Positions 59,475-64,000 of a stretch of 64,000 nucleotides of DNA are shown here, piece by piece. Position numbers and translations under genes: made by a program. Under the pieces are notes generated by a model. The model was not told the DNA's origin and ran no database searches. It saw only the letters and a list, made by a program, of their open reading frames with translations. Positions within the stretch are counted from its first letter, which is position 1. Every line of letters begins with the position of its first letter. This DNA is from Bacillus massiliigorillae (lineage in GTDB: Bacteria > Bacillota > Bacilli > Bacillales > DSM-1321): positions 312,872 to 376,871 of the forward strand of contig NZ_HG428741.1 of the NCBI RefSeq assembly GCF_000380245.2, given 5' to 3'.

Positions 59475-60577
59475 TGAGTTTGCTTGAAACAATAGTAGTA
59501 AAACAATTATTACCCGAGAAATATAATAATATGTCAGATGAAGAGATTCATGAGCGAATTCGCCAAGTTAAGGCTCAATTAGGAAAAGAGTTATTTATAC
59601 CTGGACATCATTATCAGCGTGAGGAAGTTATTCAACATTGCGATTCAACTGGTGACTCCCTTCAGCTAGCACAAGTCTCAGCACAACAAAAAGAAGCTTC
59701 GTTTATAGTGTTTTGTGGGGTACACTTTATGGCAGAGACGGCAGATATATTAACGCAAAGTCATCAAAAAGTACTTTTACCAGATATGAGAGCTGGTTGC
59801 TCGATGGCGGATATGGCAAATATTCAGCAAACAGATCATGCTTGGGAAGCATTACAGCAACAATTTGGAGATAGTATTATTCCATTAACCTATGTAAATT
59901 CAACTGCTGAAATTAAAGCTTTTGTAGGTCGTAATGGAGGTGCAACGGTTACATCTTCAAATGCTCATAGTATGTTAAAGTGGGCTTTTGAGCAAAAAGA
60001 AAGAATTTTATTTTTACCAGACCAGCATTTAGGTAGAAATACAGCTTTTGAATTAGGTATCCCACTTGATCAGATGGCTGTGTGGGATCCAATTAAGAAT
60101 GAATTAATTTATGATGGAGATTTAACGGATTGTAAAATGATTTTGTGGAAAGGTCATTGCTCCGTACATGAGAATTTCACAGTGGAAAATATCAAGCAAG
60201 TAAGAGAGCAGCACCATGGAATGAATATTCTCGTTCATCCTGAATGTACACATGAAGTAGTTGAACAATCTGATTATAATGGAAGTACGAAGTATATTAT
60301 TGATATGATTCAACAAGCAGAGCCTGGTTCGAAATGGGCAATAGGTACAGAAATGAATTTAGTGAAGCGATTAATTGATCAACATCCTGATAAAGAAATC
60401 ATTTCTTTAAATCCGTATATGTGTCCTTGTTTAACGATGAATCGTATTGATGCAAAACATTTACTATGGAGCTTAGAGAGCATTTTAGAAGGAGCACCTG
60501 TCAATGTAATTACCGTCGATGAAGAAATTTCGAAACAGGCTGTTCTTGCTATTAATAGAATGTTAGAAAGATCTTAA
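59474..60577 (+). CDS. nadA: Quinolinate synthase
   Basis: 367 residues from the ATG at 59474, which overlaps the nadC stop by one base; AGGAG lies upstream. It condenses iminoaspartate with dihydroxyacetone phosphate. The [4Fe-4S] cysteines include those in 'VFCGVHFMAETADIL', 'HPECTHEV' and 'CPCLTMNRI'. The cluster probably needs the nifS product encoded at 50797. Last gene of nadBCA, followed by a terminator. Confidence 0.96.
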   Translation: MSLLETIVVKQLLPEKYNNMSDEEIHERIRQVKAQLGKELFIPGHHYQREEVIQHCDSTGDSLQLAQVSAQQKEASFIVFCGVHFMAETADILTQSHQKVLLPDMRAGCSMADMANIQQTDHAWEALQQQFGDSIIPLTYVNSTAEIKAFVGRNGGATVTSSNAHSMLKWAFEQKERILFLPDQHLGRNTAFELGIPLDQMAVWDPIKNELIYDGDLTDCKMILWKGHCSVHENFTVENIKQVREQHHGMNILVHPECTHEVVEQSDYNGSTKYIIDMIQQAEPGSKWAIGTEMNLVKRLIDQHPDKEIISLNPYMCPCLTMNRIDAKHLLWSLESILEGAPVNVITVDEEISKQAVLAINRMLERS

Positions 60578-60618
60578 AGTAAAACCTCAGTAGTTTTATT
60601 ATCACTTAATCTTTAGGA

Positions 60619-60676
60619 TAAAAAGAGCGTGTCAAAAGTGAAGTATACATCACTTTGGCATAGCTCTTTTTATTTG
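60619..60676 (+). terminator. Terminator after nadA
   Basis: AAAAAGAGCGTGTCAAAAGTG (about 60620-60640) pairs with CACTTTGGCATAGCTCTTTTT (60651-60671) with mismatches, then T-rich. Confidence 0.8.
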
Positions 60677-60808
60677 TTGACGTTGGTTATGAATTTTGGA
60701 AAAGTGAAAGTTTATTTGCAAATGACTAAAAGTTCGTGAAAATTGAATAACAAAAGAGCTTATCTATTGTATAACTAAAATATATAGAATGAGAGTGAGT
60801 GGGAAAAT

Positions 60809-61471
60809 ATGGATAATAGTCCTATCATTGAACTGAAAAATTTCTCAATTGGTTTACCGAAAACAATGAAATACGATAATGAGAAAGAAATGACGACAGC
60901 TATTTGTAAAGAGAATGTTGAGGAAGCTTTTTTAACGAAGGACGGATTCATTGGTGATGGTGTGGCCGATTTACGTTATCATGGTGGTCCTGATCGAGCA
61001 GTATGTGTTTATCCGTATGAGCATTATGGACTTTGGGAACAAGAGTTTAATCAAGTATTACCTCTTTCCGCTTTCGGAGAAAATATTACAGTTTCAAATA
61101 TGCAAGAAGGTCAAGTTTGTATAGGTGATATTTATCGCCTTGGGGATGCAGTTATCCAAATAACGCAAGCAAGAGTACCATGTAGCACGATAACTAAGCG
61201 ATTAGGTTTGCCTTTGCTTTTGAAAAGAATTGTGGAGACAGGTTACACAGGTTATTTATGTCGAGTATTAGAAGAAGGTAGTGTAAGACATGATTCAAAA
61301 ATTACATTATTAGAGAAGCATCCTAACCAAATATCGGTTCTATATACAAATGAAGTTTATTTTCATGAAACGAAGAATGTTGAAGGGATAAAACAAATAT
61401 TAGAAGTCCTTGAATTAGCAGGAGATTGGCAGAAAAAATTGACTGATCGTTTAGAAAAGCTTGTACCATAA
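60809..61471 (+). CDS. MOSC-domain protein, YiiM-like
   Basis: 220 residues. The MOSC core has 'DGFIGDGVADLRYHGGPDRA', 'YEHYGLWEQEF', 'FGENITV' and the conserved Cys in 'ARVPCSTITKRLG', with a C-terminal three-helix tail. MOSC proteins bind the molybdenum cofactor; YiiM-type members act on N-hydroxylated compounds. It stands alone between nadA and the repeat at 61.5 kb. With the moeA and tup genes it gives the cell one more molybdenum-cofactor protein. The substrate is unknown. Confidence 0.88.
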   Translation: MDNSPIIELKNFSIGLPKTMKYDNEKEMTTAICKENVEEAFLTKDGFIGDGVADLRYHGGPDRAVCVYPYEHYGLWEQEFNQVLPLSAFGENITVSNMQEGQVCIGDIYRLGDAVIQITQARVPCSTITKRLGLPLLLKRIVETGYTGYLCRVLEEGSVRHDSKITLLEKHPNQISVLYTNEVYFHETKNVEGIKQILEVLELAGDWQKKLTDRLEKLVP

Positions 61472-61508
61472 TGAGTTTTACTGTGAAGGGTAATATGAAG
61501 CCAATCTA

Positions 61509-61700
61509 AAAAGACCGGTGCCGGTTTTTCAATGTCTAACCTTACACCTGCCGCACTCGGCCATAAGCCAATCCATTTTGAAAACCAAAGGAGGGTTTTC
61601 AAGAATGGCTCGTCTTATGCCTGCCGTGTGTCTCCTTTTTGATTAGAGGATCAAACAAGAAGTAAATTCTAAATCAAAAAAGACCGGTGCCGGTTTTTCG
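61509..61700. repeat. Structured intergenic repeat, copy B
   Basis: Two ACCGG-TG-CCGGT hairpins (61513-61525 and 61682-61694) flank a core starting 'GTCTAACCTTACACCTGC', as in copy A. CATAAGCCA (61562-61570) pairs with TGGC and CTTATG (61606-61619), with an inner stem TTGAAAACC/GGTTTTCAA. The flanking hairpins are probably the terminator of the MOSC gene. The gap 61472-61798 has no gene. Confidence 0.7.
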
Positions 61701-61798
61701 TTTCAATTGTTAAGATTTGATTAAAACTGGCTAAACGGTTTTAATTTTTTCGAATAATAACTATAATAAGGAACTGTAGAACATTTAGGGGTGGAAAT

Positions 61799-62419
61799 AT
61801 GTCAGATTATATTTTGATGTTTATAGAGTTTTTCCAGCAGTTTTCTTATTTTGGAGTATTACTAGCTTTATGTTTTGAATTCGTTCCTGCTGAAATAGTT
61901 TTACCGATGGCTGGTTACTGGGTGTCGCAAGGAGAATTTAATATTCACTTATTAGCACTAGCTGGTACGCTGGGAGGCACGATTGGTCCAATCACTTTGT
62001 ATGCTTTAGGCCGATATGGCGGCAGACCACTTGTAGAGAAATACGGAAAGTTTTTTCTAATCAATGAAAAACAAATTAAAGCTTCGGATCGTTTCTTTGA
62101 AAAGTATGGTCCTAGTGTGGCTTTTTTTGCAAGATTTTTACCAGTCGTTCGAACAGCCATTTCTATTCCTTGTGGGATGACAAAAATGAGTCTTGTAAAA
62201 TTTAGTTTATATACATTTATTGCGATGTATCCTATTACATATTTTTATTTATATTTAGGGTACAAGCTTGGTGAGAACTGGAATCAAGCCGGCGAGATTT
62301 TCGATAAGTATGCTTTTCCAATTGCGGGTATGATTGTAGCAATTATTATCATATATATTGTTGCTAAAAAAATTATTGCAAGTAAAAGAAAAGTAACTTC
62401 AAAAGAACAAATTATGTGA
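61799..62419 (+). CDS. DedA-family membrane protein
   Basis: 206 residues with about four to five membrane segments. The DedA/VTT motifs 'FEFVPAEIVLPMAGYWVSQG' and 'FFARFLPVVRTAISIPCGMT' are present, the latter with the conserved Arg. DedA proteins are linked to undecaprenyl-phosphate and lipid flipping at the membrane. GGGGTGG precedes the ATG. Single gene, closed by a terminator. Confidence 0.93.
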   Translation: MSDYILMFIEFFQQFSYFGVLLALCFEFVPAEIVLPMAGYWVSQGEFNIHLLALAGTLGGTIGPITLYALGRYGGRPLVEKYGKFFLINEKQIKASDRFFEKYGPSVAFFARFLPVVRTAISIPCGMTKMSLVKFSLYTFIAMYPITYFYLYLGYKLGENWNQAGEIFDKYAFPIAGMIVAIIIIYIVAKKIIASKRKVTSKEQIM

Positions 62420-62433
62420 GTTTAAATGGATGA

Positions 62434-62480
62434 GGCAGTTTGAAAAGGGATTTACACTTCTTTTTCGGACTGCTTTTTTG
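62434..62480 (+). terminator. Terminator after the DedA gene
   Basis: GCAGTTTGAAAAG pairs with CTTTTTCGGACTGC with a bulge, followed by six T. Confidence 0.8.
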
Positions 62481-62570
62481 TTTTTGGTTAGGTTATAGGA
62501 TATTTGCTTTCTCGCTTCTTATATTCATATTTAGATTCTGCCCTGCATAAGTTTTCTTGAAAAACATTAG

Positions 62571-62596
62571 CACATTGCCTATTTTTTCATAGTATA
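62571..62596 (+). promoter_or_regulatory. Possible sigma-K promoter of safA
   Basis: CATAGTATA (62588-62596) fits the sigma-K -10 pattern CATAnnnTA, with CACA at 62571-62574 as -35. The sigma-E fit is poorer at the -35. safA is a sporulation mother-cell gene, so either factor is plausible. Confidence 0.4.
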
Positions 62597-62625
62597 TAAG
62601 GACATTTGCATAGGAGGGAAACAGC

Positions 62626-64000
62626 GTGAAGATACACATTGTCCAAAAAGGAGACACACTCTGGAAGTTGGCAAAAAAGTACGGCGTGCCATTCGAAGAG
62701 CTGAAAAAGTTAAATTCCCAGCTTAGCAATCCTGACATGATCATGCCAGGTATGAAAATAAAAATTCCAGGTGTAGACACTACCAAAAATCCTGCTTCTC
62801 ATTCAAACACGAAAATAAATGTCCACTCTAAAAAAGAAACGGTCAAATCAGGAATTTTAAAACCAATTATTAAAGAAGCACCTCTACCTAATGTAACAAA
62901 GCCAGCTGCGAATGAAGCACCGCAGCCGAATGTAACAAAACCGATTGTAAAAGAAGCACCACAGCCAAATGTAACAAAACCAATAGTAAAAGAAGCGCCG
63001 CTGCCAAATGTAACAAAACCAATAGTAAAAGAAGCACCCAAACCAAATATTACAAAACCAATAGCAAAAGAAGCACCCAAACCAAATGTAACAAAACCAA
63101 TAGCAAAAGAAGCACCACAGCCAAATGTGACAAAGCCTATTGTGAAAGAAGCACCCAAACCAAATGTAACAAAACCAATAGTAAAAGAGGTACCTAAGCC
63201 AAAACCAATGCCAATGCCTCAAGCACCAGTTGTAAAGAAGAAACCGAAGCCAGTTCCAGTTGTGCCACAACCAGTCATACCAGAAATCGATATTAATAAT
63301 TATTATATGGTTAATATGGCTAATATGAATGTACAAAAGCCCGTTGAACAACCAAAACCTCAACCGAAACAGAAACCGAAACCAGTTGTTCTACAGCCGA
63401 AACCAAAGCCACAACCAAAAGCAAAACCGATGCCGCTGCCACAGCAGCAAAAGCCAGTTGAGCAAGCACAATGTGTTGCTATAACACCACTAATGCCGGG
63501 AACGGGATTTTGTCCTCCTATGTTTCCGATGTATCACCAATTCTGTGAGCCTATATATGGTCAGATGCTTCAGCCATTATGTGGAGAAGAAAGTAGTTTG
63601 TACGAATCTCATTCACATATGCATCAACAATTTATGCCTGTAGCTCATCAATCAATGCCTATGCACCCAGTATATAATGCTCCTGCATATCAAGGTTATG
63701 TGTCACCGGTACCTGAAGTATCAGCTCATGGATTGCATCATCACATAGAATCATCTTCGCATTTTGGCATGGGTGGGTTACATCATCAAGAATCGTCGAG
63801 CCATCATTATGAATCATCGAGTCATCACCACCACCACCATCATTCTCCAATGATGATGTCGCAAGGAGAGAATGTACAACATGGGCAATTTATGATGTAT
63901 AATCAGCCTAATATGATGTTAGAAGAAGAGGATTGTGGGTGTGATCAAATTCAAGCAAGTGAAGGTAAAGGAGGGAAAAAAGCACCTTTAATGCCGCAAC
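62626..64000 (+). CDS. safA: Spore coat morphogenetic protein SafA/ExsA, 3' end outside window
   Basis: At least 458 residues from a GTG with GGAGGG upstream; the frame stays open to the end of the window, so the gene is truncated here. An N-terminal LysM domain ('IHIVQKGDTLWKLAKKYGVP', about 2-46) targets the cortex-coat border. Eight tandem 13-residue repeats of type 'PIVKEAPQPNVTK' span 62863-63174, with a ninth partial. Then come Pro/Lys-rich sequence and Cys-, Met- and His-rich stretches, including about seven His in a row near residue 405. SafA nucleates the inner coat. The place after nadA matches B. subtilis. Confidence 0.93.
   Translation, partial: MKIHIVQKGDTLWKLAKKYGVPFEELKKLNSQLSNPDMIMPGMKIKIPGVDTTKNPASHSNTKINVHSKKETVKSGILKPIIKEAPLPNVTKPAANEAPQPNVTKPIVKEAPQPNVTKPIVKEAPLPNVTKPIVKEAPKPNITKPIAKEAPKPNVTKPIAKEAPQPNVTKPIVKEAPKPNVTKPIVKEVPKPKPMPMPQAPVVKKKPKPVPVVPQPVIPEIDINNYYMVNMANMNVQKPVEQPKPQPKQKPKPVVLQPKPKPQPKAKPMPLPQQQKPVEQAQCVAITPLMPGTGFCPPMFPMYHQFCEPIYGQMLQPLCGEESSLYESHSHMHQQFMPVAHQSMPMHPVYNAPAYQGYVSPVPEVSAHGLHHHIESSSHFGMGGLHHQESSSHHYESSSHHHHHHHSPMMMSQGENVQHGQFMMYNQPNMMLEEEDCGCDQIQASEGKGGKKAPLMPQ

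Noticed and set aside
62863..63213. CRISPR array
   Set aside because: The 39-base units are directly joined with no spacers and encode a regular protein repeat inside safA.
62799..63363. Repetitive proteins on the minus strand opposite safA
   Set aside because: They are antisense shadows of the tandem repeats, with no ribosome-binding site.

Overview
The window comes from a low-GC, endospore-forming Bacillales bacterium. The genes maf-radC-mreBCD-minCD, spoIVFA-spoIVFB, rplU-prp-rpmA-spo0B-obg-pheB-pheA, niaR-nifS, nadBCA and safA follow the order known from the Bacillus subtilis chromosome. Frequent TTG and GTG starts with strong Shine-Dalgarno sites and A/T-rich codons fit this. I cannot name the species from the sequence.

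Layout. (1) About 0-17.3 kb: a complete Gram-positive type IV pilus locus. It has a large DUF5057/Ig-like surface protein that starts before the window, an ankyrin protein, a minus-strand operon of minor pilins (PilV-, PilW- and PilX-like), a VanW-like protein, then pilB-pilT-pilC, two tandem major-pilin paralogues, prepilin peptidase pilD and pilM-pilN-pilO. (2) About 17.4-24.4 kb: spoIIB, maf, radC, mreBCD and minCD (sporulation, cell shape, division-site placement). (3) About 24.6-42.0 kb: a metabolic block between minD and spoIVFA, genes that are close together in B. subtilis. It holds selA, fdhD, a membrane formate dehydrogenase whose catalytic subunit has an in-frame UGA (selenocysteine 189) followed by a SECIS-like hairpin, fdhE, two moeA genes (one fused to a periplasmic-binding-protein-like domain), a tungstate-type ABC transporter with a regulator carrying the same binding domain, the selenocysteine tRNA and selB. 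selD is not in the window. (4) About 42-52 kb: spoIVFA/FB with a good sigma-E promoter, RNase G, rplU with an L21 leader, prp, rpmA, spo0B, obg, pheB, pheA, then niaR and nifS on the minus strand. (5) About 52-57 kb: five accessory genes lying between nifS and nadB. Each side keeps its own NiaR-type operator. (6) About 57-64 kb: nadBCA, a MOSC protein, a DedA protein and the coat-assembly gene safA, which runs off the end.

How the genes work together. Region 3 reads as one physiological module. The Tup transporter brings in tungstate or molybdate, the MoeA proteins insert it into molybdopterin, FdhD and FdhE mature the enzyme, and SelA, tRNA-Sec and SelB put selenocysteine into the active site. 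The enzyme would then oxidise formate outside the membrane and pass electrons to quinone through the FdhB and FdhI subunits. A 16-bp palindrome before the regulator gene and a 14/16 match before fdhD suggest shared control.

Smaller points: three copies of a structured intergenic repeat, a recurring GGTGG-type hairpin, tandem pilins of which one lacks the usual Pro22, and a gene that appears to start at ATT. Several starts were moved from the longest reading frame to the codon with a properly spaced Shine-Dalgarno site.
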